Source of the DNA: Viridibacterium sp047600765
GTDB lineage: Bacteria; Pseudomonadota; Gammaproteobacteria; Burkholderiales; Rhodocyclaceae
DNA: 64,000 nt
Reading direction: 5' to 3'
Assembly (NCBI GenBank): GCA_047600765.1
Contig: JASGKF010000002.1
Span: 1,302,001 to 1,366,000 of the forward strand
Part shown: positions 1 to 8,581 of the stretch, piece by piece
Layout of the letters: every line of letters starts with the position of its first letter
Numbering within the stretch: position 1 is the first letter of the stretch
Position numbers and translations under genes: made by a program
The notes under the pieces: model-generated
The model's database searches: none
What the model was told of the DNA's origin: nothing
The model's input: the letters and a program-made list of their open reading frames with translations, nothing else

Positions 1-280
1 CCGGCCCGCGTGCAATGTGCGGCAGGGTTTCGAGGATGTGCGACTGCGTCGTGTCCAGCGAGCTCTGCACCTCGGTCTCGGACGCCGCGCGGATGAGGAT
101 CACGTTGTCCGGCTGCCCCGTCTGCACCAGCGTCGCCTTGAGTCCCGCTTCGAGCATCTGCACGGCCGTGAACACGAACACCACCAGCGCCATGCCGCCC
201 GCCGTGAGTACGGTGGTCAGCCGGCGCGTCAGCAGGTTGCGCCAGATGTAGTTGAGGGGGATGCGGGTGCTGAGCTTCAT
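1..280 (-). CDS. ABC transporter permease, FtsX/MacB type (N-terminal part, cut by window edge)
   Basis: Reading leftwards from an ATG at 280, the protein begins MKLSTRIPLNYIWRNLLTRR and continues with a hydrophobic stretch (about residues 22-42), then a segment resembling the periplasmic start of FtsX/MacB-like permeases. Only the first ~93 residues are inside the window, so the C-terminal membrane helices cannot be checked. The start overlaps the stop of the transglutaminase-like gene (ATGA), which suggests translational coupling. With the permease at 906-2069 it would form a heterodimeric or paired permease of an adaptor-dependent exporter. Substrate unknown. Confidence 0.8.
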   Translation of the reverse strand, partial: MKLSTRIPLNYIWRNLLTRRLTTVLTAGGMALVVFVFTAVQMLEAGLKATLVQTGQPDNVILIRAASETEVQSSLDTTQSHILETLPHIARGP

Positions 281-906
281 GTCGCTTGCGCCTCCGCATG
301 CAGCCGAAGCCAGTCCGCCAGCTCCATGTCGGGCAGATCGGCATAGAGCGCAGCGATGTCGTTGTGCGTCGTCAGCGCTGCCGCGATGACGGGCACGGGC
401 TCGGCAAACAGCCCTGGCAAGTCATGCGTCGCGGCTTCGCTCGTTGCAAAAGCCAGCGCTTCGTGCGGCGGCGAGAATCGCGCATCGACGCCCGGCTTGT
501 TGCCGCGCGCGTCGATGCGGTACCAGCCATGCCCCTGCAGGAACACTGCGTTGAGCCCGTGCAGGCAGTAGGGCGCGCCGTGCTCGCCTACCGACAGGCG
601 CTGGTAGCACAGCGCGGCGGGGATGCCATTGGCGCGCAGCAAGGCGGCCAGCAGGTGGCTCTTGGCGTAGCAGTAGCCGGTGCGGTGTTGCAGCACGTCG
701 GACGCTTTGCAGGTGAGCGGGCCTTGCCGGTAGTCCCAGCTGTGGCGGATCTCGTCGCGTACGAACTCGAAGCAGCGGCGGGCTTTGTCGTAGTCGTTCG
801 CGAGGCCGCGCGTCAGCTCGGCGGCGAGTGCCGCAACGGCCGGGTGGTCGAAGTCGATGACTTCGCTGCGGGCGAGATAGGGCGACAGGTCGGTGTTCGT
901 CTTCAT
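277..906 (-). CDS. transglutaminase-like domain protein
   Basis: A 209-residue protein, starting MKTNTDLSPY at 906, with a transglutaminase-like core. A Cys sits in a GYCYAKSHLL context (C79), a His in LHGLNAV (H116) and an Asp in RIDARGN (D132), giving the expected Cys-His-Asp order. There is no signal peptide or membrane segment, so it is probably cytoplasmic. The ATG overlaps the stop of the upstream permease (ATGA), and its own stop overlaps the start of the next permease in the same way. An in-frame extension to 1005 would run into the upstream permease and is not used. Whether it acts as a protease, amidase or cross-linker is unknown. Confidence 0.82.
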   Translation of the reverse strand: MKTNTDLSPYLARSEVIDFDHPAVAALAAELTRGLANDYDKARRCFEFVRDEIRHSWDYRQGPLTCKASDVLQHRTGYCYAKSHLLAALLRANGIPAALCYQRLSVGEHGAPYCLHGLNAVFLQGHGWYRIDARGNKPGVDARFSPPHEALAFATSEAATHDLPGLFAEPVPVIAAALTTHNDIAALYADLPDMELADWLRLHAEAQAT

Positions 907-2069
907 CACTGCACCTGCCTCAATCCCTCGACTACCTTCACCTTCGCCGCGCGCAGCGCCGGCAAGCTCGCGGCGATGAAGCCGATCAACACGGCAGCCA
1001 ACCACTGCTGCTGCACCGTGGCGGGCGAGACGTTGAAGACCGGGAAGATGTTGTCCAGCCCGCTACCCACCCAGCGGGCCACCGGCCCCGTTGCGAGGAC
1101 GGCCAGCCCGCCCGCGACCAGCGCGAGTGTCAGCGACTCGGCATACACCAGCAGCGACACCAGCCAGGGGCGGAAGCCCAGCGCCTTGAGCGTGGCGTAC
1201 TCGCGCGTGCGTTCGCGCGCCGACATCGACATGGTGTTGGCCATCACCGCCATGATGATGAGGATGATCACGTAGGACACCAGCTTGATCGCCTCGACGA
1301 TGGTGCCCGTCATCGCCACGAAGCTCAGCTGGAAGGCCTTTTCTGTTTCGGTCAGTGTTTCGGCCAGCGAGTTTTTGAACTCTGTATCGACGCGGCGCGA
1401 CACCGCTGCCGCATCGCGCCCGTCGCGCAGGCCAATGATGAACACGCCGATCTGGTTGCCGCGCTTGGGGAAGAGCTGATTGATGCGCTCGTTGAGGTAG
1501 TCCCACTGGAAGAAGAACTGGTTCTGGTCCGTCGAGCTGCGCGCGCCGTCGTAGATGCCACGGATGATGAACTCGTAATTGCCCGCGATGATGGTGCCGC
1601 GCAGGGGCACCACGTCTCCAATCTTCCAGCCATAGCGGTTCGCCAGCTTGCGTCCCACGATGGCGCCGCGCCGGTCGCGCTTGAAGGCTTCGAGCTGTTC
1701 CGGTGCAATCACGAACTCCGGGTACAGGCGGAAGTAGCTGTTCGCATCCACCGCGAACTGCGGGAAGAAATTCTTCGGCTCGATGTACACGCCACCGAAC
1801 CAGTTCGCCCACGAGATCTCTTGCACACCTTCCACGCCGCGCATGCGCTCGGCGTAGGAGAGCGGCAGCGTGAAGGTCAGCGAGATCGCGCTGCGCGAAA
1901 CCAGACGCTTGTCCGACGCCGCATCCGCCCCCGCATACCAGGCTGACACGACCGTGCGCAGCAGCCCGAAAGCCAGCACCGCGACGACGATGCCGGCGAG
2001 CGTCAGCGTCGTGCGCAGGCGATGGCGCAGCGGGTTGCGGATGGCGAAGCGGAGGATGAGGGTGAGCAT
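906..2069 (-). CDS. ABC transporter permease, FtsX/MacB type
   Basis: A 387-residue inner-membrane permease. An N-terminal helix (about residues 15-42) is followed by a large periplasmic domain (about 43-260) and three C-terminal helices (about 265-380). This is the four-helix layout of FtsX/MacB/LolC-type permeases. Before the third helix stands the typical coupling segment SARERTREYATLKALGF. This family does not import; it drives lipoprotein release or export with a periplasmic adaptor. The likely ATPase and adaptor are at 3908-4603 and 4615-5811. Substrate not predictable. Confidence 0.9.
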   Translation of the reverse strand: MLTLILRFAIRNPLRHRLRTTLTLAGIVVAVLAFGLLRTVVSAWYAGADAASDKRLVSRSAISLTFTLPLSYAERMRGVEGVQEISWANWFGGVYIEPKNFFPQFAVDANSYFRLYPEFVIAPEQLEAFKRDRRGAIVGRKLANRYGWKIGDVVPLRGTIIAGNYEFIIRGIYDGARSSTDQNQFFFQWDYLNERINQLFPKRGNQIGVFIIGLRDGRDAAAVSRRVDTEFKNSLAETLTETEKAFQLSFVAMTGTIVEAIKLVSYVIILIIMAVMANTMSMSARERTREYATLKALGFRPWLVSLLVYAESLTLALVAGGLAVLATGPVARWVGSGLDNIFPVFNVSPATVQQQWLAAVLIGFIAASLPALRAAKVKVVEGLRQVQ

Positions 2070-2218
2070 GGACGCTGATGGTATCGCGCATTGGTTTTCG
2101 TTGTCGGGGTACCGGATCCAGGCGCAGATCGCGCTTCCGGATCAAGCAATTACCCCCCGTTATGCGCAACGATGGGTTTGTCACGGCTAGGCGTATCAAG
2201 ACCAGATGCCAGTTGCGT

Positions 2219-2230
2219 TTCTAGCTAGAA
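2219..2230. promoter_or_regulatory. 12-bp perfect palindrome in the divergent region 2070-2333
   Basis: TTCTAGCTAGAA is a perfect palindrome 104 bp upstream of the lipoprotein gene at 2334. Its right half merges into TAGAAT, a possible -10 hexamer, but I see no convincing -35 at the right distance. The rest of the 264-bp gap holds nothing else I can name. Confidence 0.25.
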
Positions 2231-2333
2231 TGGCCCGCCGCCGCTCCGGCAAGAGTGTTGTCTTTCGCTCTCAGGGGTCGGGAGCCAATCCAAAAGCCAA
2301 TCCGAGTGGCATCTGAAAACAAGTGGAGGATTC

Positions 2334-3332
2334 ATGAACATCCGGGGATTCATCAAACGTTCGTTGTCATATGCCTGCACGGCTGGGGCCGCAGTATTTT
2401 TCCTGTCCGGCTGTGCGGTGAACATGCCGGTGCCGGCGTCACAGAAGCTGGTTACCGAAAACCCGATGAACAAGGTTGCCGTGCTGGGGGATGCACGCGT
2501 CGTTTGGCCGAGAATGTTTGGCCGCGAACCGGTTCTGGGGCTTGAGGCCAGCAAGGAGACCCTGATTGCCGTACTTCCCCTGGTCAAGCAGGAGCTGGGC
2601 GCGCTGGGGTACGAGGTTTCGTATGTTCAATCTGTGGCCGTGGGTTTCCAGAATCCGCGTTACAACGAACATTGGGTCTTCCCGGCCAAGGGCGAACTCA
2701 AGGTAGATCCGGCTGACAAGAAGGACCAAGCGAGCTCATCGGCTGCTAGTGCAGCAGTGGACACGGGATCGTTTGGTGATCCCTACCAGGCCAAGGATGG
2801 CAAGCCCGTATTCGTTTATCCCAAGTTTGGTCTGGATAGTCCGTTGGGTACGGCCACACGAAAGGTTTTCGAATCTTTTGATAACTCGGCAAATCAGAGC
2901 AACTTCGTGATTCCGTCGGATACGCTGGAGCTGTTGCGGAATGAAACGGGGTCCGACACGCTGTGTCTCGCGCGTGTTTCTGGCGAGCGCTTCACGGCGG
3001 CCCGCAAGGCCGGCGCTACAGCGATGAATATGCTGACGATTTTTGTCGGGGTTGTTGTCATCCCGCCGAGCGATGCTTCGCGCGTCCAGCTGTCTTGCTT
3101 TGAGGCCAGCAGTGGCAGCTTTTTGTGGAGCGGTTGGGCGGTAACGGGGGACCCGGAGAAGCCCAACGCAGGGCATCTGAAGCTGGTGCTTGGGAACTTC
3201 CCTGTACGTGGCCGGACCCTGTCACCCCAATGCGAGGCCGACAAGGTCAAGTCGTTGCAGCTCAACTGCAAGACACGTGAGGCCGACAAGCCCAACACGC
3301 CATCTGGCACTGCATCTGCGTCGCTCAAATAA
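2334..3332 (+). CDS. putative lipoprotein of unknown function
   Basis: A 332-residue protein with a lipoprotein signal: a positive N-region, a hydrophobic stretch and the lipobox LSGC with the acylated cysteine at position 27. A GGAGG-like site lies just before the ATG. The mature part has no motif I recognise. It contains a Ser/Ala-rich linker near residues 135-145 and a second hydrophobic segment (about 225-240, MNMLTIFVGVVVI). It stands alone on the plus strand among minus-strand exporter genes and ends in a strong terminator. It may be an envelope component of the flanking exporter, but nothing proves that. Confidence 0.8.
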   Translation: MNIRGFIKRSLSYACTAGAAVFFLSGCAVNMPVPASQKLVTENPMNKVAVLGDARVVWPRMFGREPVLGLEASKETLIAVLPLVKQELGALGYEVSYVQSVAVGFQNPRYNEHWVFPAKGELKVDPADKKDQASSSAASAAVDTGSFGDPYQAKDGKPVFVYPKFGLDSPLGTATRKVFESFDNSANQSNFVIPSDTLELLRNETGSDTLCLARVSGERFTAARKAGATAMNMLTIFVGVVVIPPSDASRVQLSCFEASSGSFLWSGWAVTGDPEKPNAGHLKLVLGNFPVRGRTLSPQCEADKVKSLQLNCKTREADKPNTPSGTASASLK

Positions 3333-3353
3333 GCGTGGAATGAACCAGAGGTG

Positions 3354-3384
3354 AAAAACCGGCGCCATGGCGCCGGTTTTTTTT
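3354..3384 (+). terminator. rho-independent terminator after the lipoprotein gene
   Basis: A 28-nt perfect palindrome (each arm 14 nt, core CCGGCGCCA/TGGCGCCGG) runs into a T-tract. It is flanked by A- and T-runs, so it could also work for leftward transcription. Confidence 0.9.
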
Positions 3385-3445
3385 GGTTCGTCTGGCCTGA
3401 CCAAATACGGCGCAATGCTCTTCGGCTATTGCGCCCTACGCACTG

Positions 3446-3871
3446 CTATTTGCCTTCATCAAGAAGGCCAAACACCAATGCCGCTTTGGCATAGCGATAG
3501 CCTTCTTTCTCGTAATAAGGAACGGCGGTTTTCTTGTCGCGACTCAGAACGAAAATACCTCTGTCGAGGACATGTGGGATCCATACGCCACAACCGCCCA
3601 TTTCCAGTTCGAGGATTTCCGGGGCGCCACGACCCTGCAGGTAGTTCAGAACTGCGACACTGATCTTGTGGCGCTCGGTCGCTGAACTGAGTAGATCGCG
3701 CTGGCCGCTCCCTTGATACGCGGCCTCGCGCTCAGTCAGCCTGACGGCGAGTACTTCTCCCATGATTACAACGGACTCCTTGTCTTTGGCATTCAGCATT
3801 GGCGGAACAACACAAGCGCCAACAGAAAACGCCAGGAGCCAGGAGCACAAAAAAACAATCGCGTTTCTCAT
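3446..3871 (-). CDS. small secreted protein of unknown function
   Basis: A 141-residue protein starting MRNAIVFLCSWLLAFSVGAC. The ATG at 3871 has an AAAGG site 8 nt upstream; a longer in-frame start at 3898 would put extra residues before the signal peptide. The cysteine at the cleavage region (VGAC) may make it a lipoprotein, although the lipobox is imperfect. The mature protein starts CVVPP and has a later Cys in GGCGVW. This layout is reminiscent of secreted NTR/TIMP-like domains (Cys-first, beta-rich), but the resemblance is weak. It lies between the exporter ATPase and the lipoprotein gene and points the same way as the exporter. Confidence 0.7.
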   Translation of the reverse strand: MRNAIVFLCSWLLAFSVGACVVPPMLNAKDKESVVIMGEVLAVRLTEREAAYQGSGQRDLLSSATERHKISVAVLNYLQGRGAPEILELEMGGCGVWIPHVLDRGIFVLSRDKKTAVPYYEKEGYRYAKAALVFGLLDEGK

Positions 3872-3907
3872 GGTGTTGCCTTTAGCAAACAGTGACATTT
3901 GATCGGA

Positions 3908-4603
3908 CTACTTCCGGTTCACCACCAGCTCCGAAAACTCCCCCTTATCCAGATGCCGCACCGCGCGCGCCGCATCCGCTGCGCGCTGGTCGTGCGTGAC
4001 CATCACGATGGTCTTGCCGAGTTCGCGGTTGAGGCGGTCGAGCAGGGCGAGGATTTCTTCGCCGGATTTGCGGTCGAGGTCGCCCGTGGGTTCGTCGGCG
4101 ACGATCAGCGTCGGGTCGCTGACTATCGCGCGGGCAATCGCGACGCGCTGCAGCTGGCCGCCGGAGAGTTCTGACGGGTAGTGCTTGACGCGGTCGGCGA
4201 GGCCGACGAGTTCGAGCGCGGTAAAGGCGCGATCGCGGCGTTCGCTACGCGAGAGGGGGGTGAGCTGCAGGGGGAGTTCGACGTTCTCCTGCGCGGTGAG
4301 CACGGGCATGAGGTTGTAGAACTGGAAGATGAAGCCGATGTGGGCGGCGCGCCAGTCGGCGAGTTCGCTGTCGGTGAGCTGGGCGATGTTGACGTCGCCG
4401 ACGAGGATGCTGCCGCTGCTGGGCTGGTCGAGCCCGGCGATGAGATTGAGCAGGGTGGACTTGCCGGAGCCCGAGGGGCCCATGAGGGCGAGGTATTCGC
4501 CGCGCGCGATGTCGAAGTCGAGATTGTTGAGCACGGGGATGATCTCGCCGCCGCGCTGGTAGTGCTTGCTGACCTGGCGCAGGGTGATGATGGGTTCGGC
4601 CAT
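3908..4603 (-). CDS. ABC transporter ATP-binding protein, LolD/MacB class
   Basis: A 231-residue ATPase with an intact Walker A (GPSGSGKST), Q-loop (FQFYNLMP), signature LSGGQLQRVAIARA, Walker B followed by DEPTGDLD, and switch His (VTHDQ). The PTGDLD form and short length are typical of LolD/MacB/FtsE-like ATPases paired with FtsX-type permeases. I use the ATG at 4603. A TTG at 4618, overlapping the stop of the adaptor gene, is a possible alternative. It follows the adaptor by 11 bp or less, so they are surely co-transcribed. Confidence 0.9.
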   Translation of the reverse strand: MAEPIITLRQVSKHYQRGGEIIPVLNNLDFDIARGEYLALMGPSGSGKSTLLNLIAGLDQPSSGSILVGDVNIAQLTDSELADWRAAHIGFIFQFYNLMPVLTAQENVELPLQLTPLSRSERRDRAFTALELVGLADRVKHYPSELSGGQLQRVAIARAIVSDPTLIVADEPTGDLDRKSGEEILALLDRLNRELGKTIVMVTHDQRAADAARAVRHLDKGEFSELVVNRK

Positions 4604-4614
4604 CACGCTGTCGC

Positions 4615-5811
4615 TCAAGACTTCTTCTCCGCAATGCGTGCGCCGTCCTTGAGCGCGGCATCGGGCTTGTCGACGATGACTTCGCCTTGTTTGAGGCCCT
4701 GCGTGATTTCGACGAGCTCGCCGAGTGTGGAGCCGCGCTTGATGTCGCGGGCCTTGGCGATGCCGTCCTCGATGACGAAGACCTTGTCGCCGCTGAGTGC
4801 GGTGACAGCGACGGCGATGCGCGGGGTGCGCTCTTCGGGCTTGAGGGCGCGTTCGAGGAAGGCGACCTTGGCGCTCATGTCGGGTAGCACGCGGGCGTCC
4901 TTCTCGTCGAATTTGACCTTGAACTTGACCGTGGCCTTGCTGCGGTTGACGGTGGGCACGACGCGCGAGACGTGGCCGGCGAGGCGCACGTCGGGCAGGG
5001 CGTCGAGGCGGATTTCGACGGGTTGGCCGACCTTGGCTTTGGCGAGGCTAGTCTCGGAGACGTCGGCGTCAATCTCCAGCGTGTTCATGTCGGCGATGGT
5101 GACGACGGCGCCTTTGGATTCGGCGCTGGCGTTGAAGGGCGCGACGACGTCGCCAACATCGGCCTGCTTGGTGAGCACGACGCCAGCAAAGGGGGCGCGG
5201 ATGACGGTGTTGTCGAGTGCGACATCGACTTCCTTCACTGCGGCTTCGGCAGCGCGCACAGAGGCGGCCTGTGCGGCGACGGTGGCGCGGGCTTGCCGCG
5301 CGCGGTTTTCGGCGGCGTCGACGGCGGACTGCGCGACGAAGGCTTGCGCGCGCAAGTCCTGCTGGCGCTTGAGGTTGAAGTCGGCGTCGATCTGTTCGGC
5401 TTCAGATTGCTTGAGGCGCGCGTTCGCGACTTCGACATTGGCGACGGCTTGCGCACGTTGGGCACGCAGGTCGCCGCTTTCCAGCTTGGCGAGCACGTCG
5501 CCGGCCTTGACGACGGAGCCTTCACGCACGCCCAGCCATTCGACGCGGCCGGTGGCTTTCGATGCGACAGCGGCCTTGGCGTCGGCGACGACGTAGCCGG
5601 TGGCGTTGAGCACGGTGAGGCCTTGCGCCGGCCAGGCCTGGGTGACGCGCGTGGTCTCGACTTCGAGCGGCTTGTTCTGTTGCGCGACGACCATGGCGAT
5701 GACGACGAGGATGGCGACGGCGAGCGCGATCCAGCGGCCGGTGTGGCGACGGCGTTTGGCCTTGAGGGGCTGGCGGTCGATGCGGAGGGAGTCGAGTGCG
5801 TCCTGGCTCAT
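4615..5811 (-). CDS. periplasmic adaptor (membrane fusion protein, HlyD/RND type)
   Basis: A 398-residue protein starting MSQDALDSLR. A single membrane anchor (about residues 25-45) is followed by a barrel-sandwich/lipoyl half-motif (GRVEWLGVREGSVVKAGDVLAKLES), an alpha-helical hairpin rich in Ala and Gln, the second half-motif (IRAPFAGVV) and a beta-barrel domain. This is the order in MacA/HlyD-type adaptors. It sits upstream of the LolD-type ATPase, so the pair plus the permeases at 906-2069 and 1-280 make a plausible tripartite exporter. No outer-membrane TolC homologue is in the window. The gene diverges from 5914 across a 102-bp gap. Confidence 0.88.
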   Translation of the reverse strand: MSQDALDSLRIDRQPLKAKRRRHTGRWIALAVAILVVIAMVVAQQNKPLEVETTRVTQAWPAQGLTVLNATGYVVADAKAAVASKATGRVEWLGVREGSVVKAGDVLAKLESGDLRAQRAQAVANVEVANARLKQSEAEQIDADFNLKRQQDLRAQAFVAQSAVDAAENRARQARATVAAQAASVRAAEAAVKEVDVALDNTVIRAPFAGVVLTKQADVGDVVAPFNASAESKGAVVTIADMNTLEIDADVSETSLAKAKVGQPVEIRLDALPDVRLAGHVSRVVPTVNRSKATVKFKVKFDEKDARVLPDMSAKVAFLERALKPEERTPRIAVAVTALSGDKVFVIEDGIAKARDIKRGSTLGELVEITQGLKQGEVIVDKPDAALKDGARIAEKKS

Positions 5812-5913
5812 GTGAGAGGTGATACGAGTAAGGGAGCGGAGGCGGTAGTATGCCGCACTGCAATGTTGCTCGTTAGCCCCATCGCCCTTCACTTTCGCCC
5901 TTCACTTATTCGC

Positions 5914-6240
5914 ATGTACTCATCCACATTCATCTTTGCCCGGAAACAATACGACGAAGAGTTCTACCGTCTTGACGGGGCCATTGCCGAGGCTGCAAAG
6001 GCCATTCCGGGTTATCTCGGGGAGGAGACGTGGGAGAACGCGAGCACGGGGCTTGTCTCCAACGTGTACTACTGGGAGAGCCTGGAGGCATTGCAAGCCC
6101 TGATGCGGCACCCGAAGCACCTGGAGGCCAAGGCGAGGCAAGACAACTGGCTCGATGGCTACCAGGTCGTGATTTCCGAAGTCATCAAGACTTATGGTGA
6201 TGCGAAACTTTCGGGTCTGCCCCTCTCAACCGCTGGCTAA
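5914..6240 (+). CDS. antibiotic biosynthesis monooxygenase-like (ABM/dimeric alpha-beta barrel) protein
   Basis: A 108-residue protein beginning MYSSTFIFARKQYDEEFYRL. The sequence fits the small ferredoxin-like ABM fold: a first strand, a helix with AIAEAAKAIPGYLGEE, then NVYYWESLEALQALMRHPKHLEAK, the usual W/Y-rich strand and helix. Members oxidise small aromatics or haem, or are simply stress-related; no substrate can be named. The ATG follows an in-frame stop-poor stretch, and no strong ribosome site is visible. It is followed 14 bp later by an esterase gene, so the two probably form a short operon. Confidence 0.75.
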   Translation: MYSSTFIFARKQYDEEFYRLDGAIAEAAKAIPGYLGEETWENASTGLVSNVYYWESLEALQALMRHPKHLEAKARQDNWLDGYQVVISEVIKTYGDAKLSGLPLSTAG

Positions 6241-6254
6241 TTACTCTTCGTTTC

Positions 6255-7202
6255 ATGCCAATCGATTCCCGCGTCCGTACCTTGCTCGACATGCTCAGCC
6301 GTGTCGAAGCGCCGCGCCTGCATGACCAACCGGTCGAATACGCGCGCCGCAACTTCCACAAGCTGTTGTTCGCCTATCGCGGCGAGGCGCCGGAAGGTGT
6401 GGCGATGGAGGCGTTGGAGATTGCGCGGCGCGACTTTGCGGGTGGGCCGCTGGCGGCGCGGCTGTACAAGCTCGAAGGAGCCACCGAGCGGCTGCCGGTA
6501 TTCGTGTGGCTACATGGTGGCGGCTGGACGCTGGGCGACCTCGCAGGCTATGACGTGCTGTGCCGGCACTTCTGCGCGCTGGCGGGTTGTGCGGTGCTGG
6601 CGCTGGACTATCGCCTCGCACCGGAGAATCCTTTCCCCGCAGCGGTGGAGGATGTGTGGCACTGCCTCAAGTGGTTGCGCCGTGAGGGCGCAGCGCTGGG
6701 GCTGGATGCGGAGCGCATTGCGCTGGGCGGCGATTCGGCAGGTGGCAACCTGACGGCGGTGGCTTGCCTGATGGCTCGCGAAGCTAGCGACATGCCGATC
6801 CGCCTGCAGGTGCTGGTCTACCCCTCGACGGATCAGACCAGTACGCGTTGCTCGCACACGAAGTATGGCGAGGGGCACTTTCTGGATCGCGCGTCGATCA
6901 GCTGGTTCCAGTACAACTACCTGCCCAGCCCGGCGGACATGCATGACTGGCGTGCCTCGCCGCTGCTGGCGACGGACTTTCGTAATCTGCCGCCAGCGCT
7001 GGTGTTGACGGCAGAGTGCGATCCGCTGACGGATGACGCCAAAGCGTATGCCGAGCGCCTGCAAGGGGCGGGTGTGAGCTGCATCTACCGCGAGGTGGAA
7101 GGCATGATCCACGGCTTCCTGACCATGCCGCGCTTGTTCGAAGAGGCGACGTGGTCGGTGGAAGAGATCGCCGCCGCGTTGCGGGCGGCCTTGCGAAACT
7201 AA
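6255..7202 (+). CDS. alpha/beta hydrolase fold-3 esterase (hormone-sensitive lipase family)
   Basis: A 315-residue cytoplasmic hydrolase. It shows the HSL-family oxyanion motif HGGGW (about residue 95), the nucleophile elbow GDSAGGN (about 160), an acid in the AECDPLTDD segment (about 256) and the catalytic His in MIHGF (about 285). Length and motif spacing are normal for Aes-like acyl esterases acting on short esters or aryl acetates. It follows the ABM-like gene by 14 bp, and its last 4 bp overlap the end of the convergent MATE gene. Confidence 0.9.
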   Translation: MPIDSRVRTLLDMLSRVEAPRLHDQPVEYARRNFHKLLFAYRGEAPEGVAMEALEIARRDFAGGPLAARLYKLEGATERLPVFVWLHGGGWTLGDLAGYDVLCRHFCALAGCAVLALDYRLAPENPFPAAVEDVWHCLKWLRREGAALGLDAERIALGGDSAGGNLTAVACLMAREASDMPIRLQVLVYPSTDQTSTRCSHTKYGEGHFLDRASISWFQYNYLPSPADMHDWRASPLLATDFRNLPPALVLTAECDPLTDDAKAYAERLQGAGVSCIYREVEGMIHGFLTMPRLFEEATWSVEEIAAALRAALRN

Positions 7203-8581
7203 GCGGTTCTGAGTCGTCGCAGGATGCGCCGCCGCGATTCATGCGCCAGCGGCACCCAGCCCAGCGTATGCCAGCGCCAGGCCATGGCGAGGCCGCGCAG
7301 GCATTCGTCGGCCATGTAGCCCAGCCACAGGCCGGGCAGACCCAGCCCGCAGACGATGCCGAGGAACCAAGCGAGGCCGGTGCCCATGACGATGTTGAAG
7401 AACACGCTCATCTGCACCGGGAACACCGCGTCGCCTGTGGCACGCAGGCCGCCCATGAGCGTGACGTTGGCCGAGCGGCCGGCGGCGGCGAAGATCTCGA
7501 TGAGCAGGATGGTCGACAGCAGGGCCTTCACCGTGGGGTCGTGGCTCAGTGCGAAGATCAGGTGCGGCGCGATGAGCCAGGTCAGCGTGCTGAGCACGAC
7601 GGTGCCGATGAGGCCCAGGCGTGTGGCGTGGCGGATCATGGCGTTGGCGGCTTGCAACTGACCCGCGCCGGTGCGGTGACCGATGAGGATTTCGGCGCCC
7701 GCACTGAGCGCGCCAACAAAGGTGAACACCACGGACATGACGTTCATGGTCCAGGCATGCGTGGCGAGCGCTGCGGCGCCCATGCTGCCGGCCATGGCGA
7801 CGGTGGCCATGAAGCAGACGCGGAAGATGATCTTCTCGCCCGCGCTGGGCAGACCGAGCCGTGCGATGGCACGCAGCGGTTCGCGCGCGATGCTGAGGGC
7901 GTCGCGCAGGCGCAGACCGATCTGCAGACGCTGGCGCCAGACAATGATGAGCAGCACGAAGATGGCGGCGCGCGAGACGAGGAAGCCCCAGGCCAGACCG
8001 ATGAGGCCAAGGCTCTGGAAACCGCCAACGCCCAGCACCAGCGGCACGGCGACGATGAGGTGCAGGGCGTTCTCGGCCATCACGAGGCGCATCGAAACCT
8101 GCGTGTACTTGAAGGCGCGCAGCACCGAGAACATGGTGAGGTTGACGGCCTCGATGGCGAGACCGACAGCCATCACGCGCATGAAGGGCGCGGCATCCGC
8201 CATCAGCTCGGGCGGTAGCTGCAGCAGGCGCAGCATGCCTTCAGGCCAGGCGCCTAGCAGCAGCGCAGCGGCTGCGCCCAACCACAGCGCGGTGGTGAAG
8301 CCGGCGCGTGCGAGCTCGATGGCGCCCTCGGCGTCGCCCGCGCCACGGTGCTGGGTGACGAGCACGCTGGCACCGATGCTGACGACGCGGAAGATGCGAT
8401 CAAGTACGAGACGGAACTGGTTGGAGAGACCGAAGATCGCCACTGCACCCACCGACAGCGTGCCGGCTAGCCACAGGCACAGCGTGCCGATTGCTGTCAT
8501 CAGCGCCATCTCGACGAAGATGGGCCAGGACAGCGAGAACAGCGATTCTTCGTGCTGCGCAGACTTCGGGGAATCAGTCAT
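7199..8581 (-). CDS. MATE family multidrug/metabolite exporter
   Basis: A 460-residue polytopic membrane protein, starting MTDSPKSAQHEESLF, with about 12 hydrophobic segments. It shows the two-fold MATE layout, including an early SLSWPIFVEMALM segment and TQHRGAGD after the second helix. MATE carriers expel cationic drugs or metabolites in exchange for Na+ or H+. The longer open frame (to 8812) lies inside the upstream methyltransferase gene and is rejected. The ATG at 8581 overlaps the end of that gene by 8 bp, so the two are probably translated together. Confidence 0.88.
   Translation of the reverse strand: MTDSPKSAQHEESLFSLSWPIFVEMALMTAIGTLCLWLAGTLSVGAVAIFGLSNQFRLVLDRIFRVVSIGASVLVTQHRGAGDAEGAIELARAGFTTALWLGAAAALLLGAWPEGMLRLLQLPPELMADAAPFMRVMAVGLAIEAVNLTMFSVLRAFKYTQVSMRLVMAENALHLIVAVPLVLGVGGFQSLGLIGLAWGFLVSRAAIFVLLIIVWRQRLQIGLRLRDALSIAREPLRAIARLGLPSAGEKIIFRVCFMATVAMAGSMGAAALATHAWTMNVMSVVFTFVGALSAGAEILIGHRTGAGQLQAANAMIRHATRLGLIGTVVLSTLTWLIAPHLIFALSHDPTVKALLSTILLIEIFAAAGRSANVTLMGGLRATGDAVFPVQMSVFFNIVMGTGLAWFLGIVCGLGLPGLWLGYMADECLRGLAMAWRWHTLGWVPLAHESRRRILRRLRTA

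Noticed and set aside
7223..8218. Long plus-strand frames over the MATE gene
   Set aside because: Low-complexity His/Glu/Ala-rich translations typical of antisense frames in GC-rich genes.
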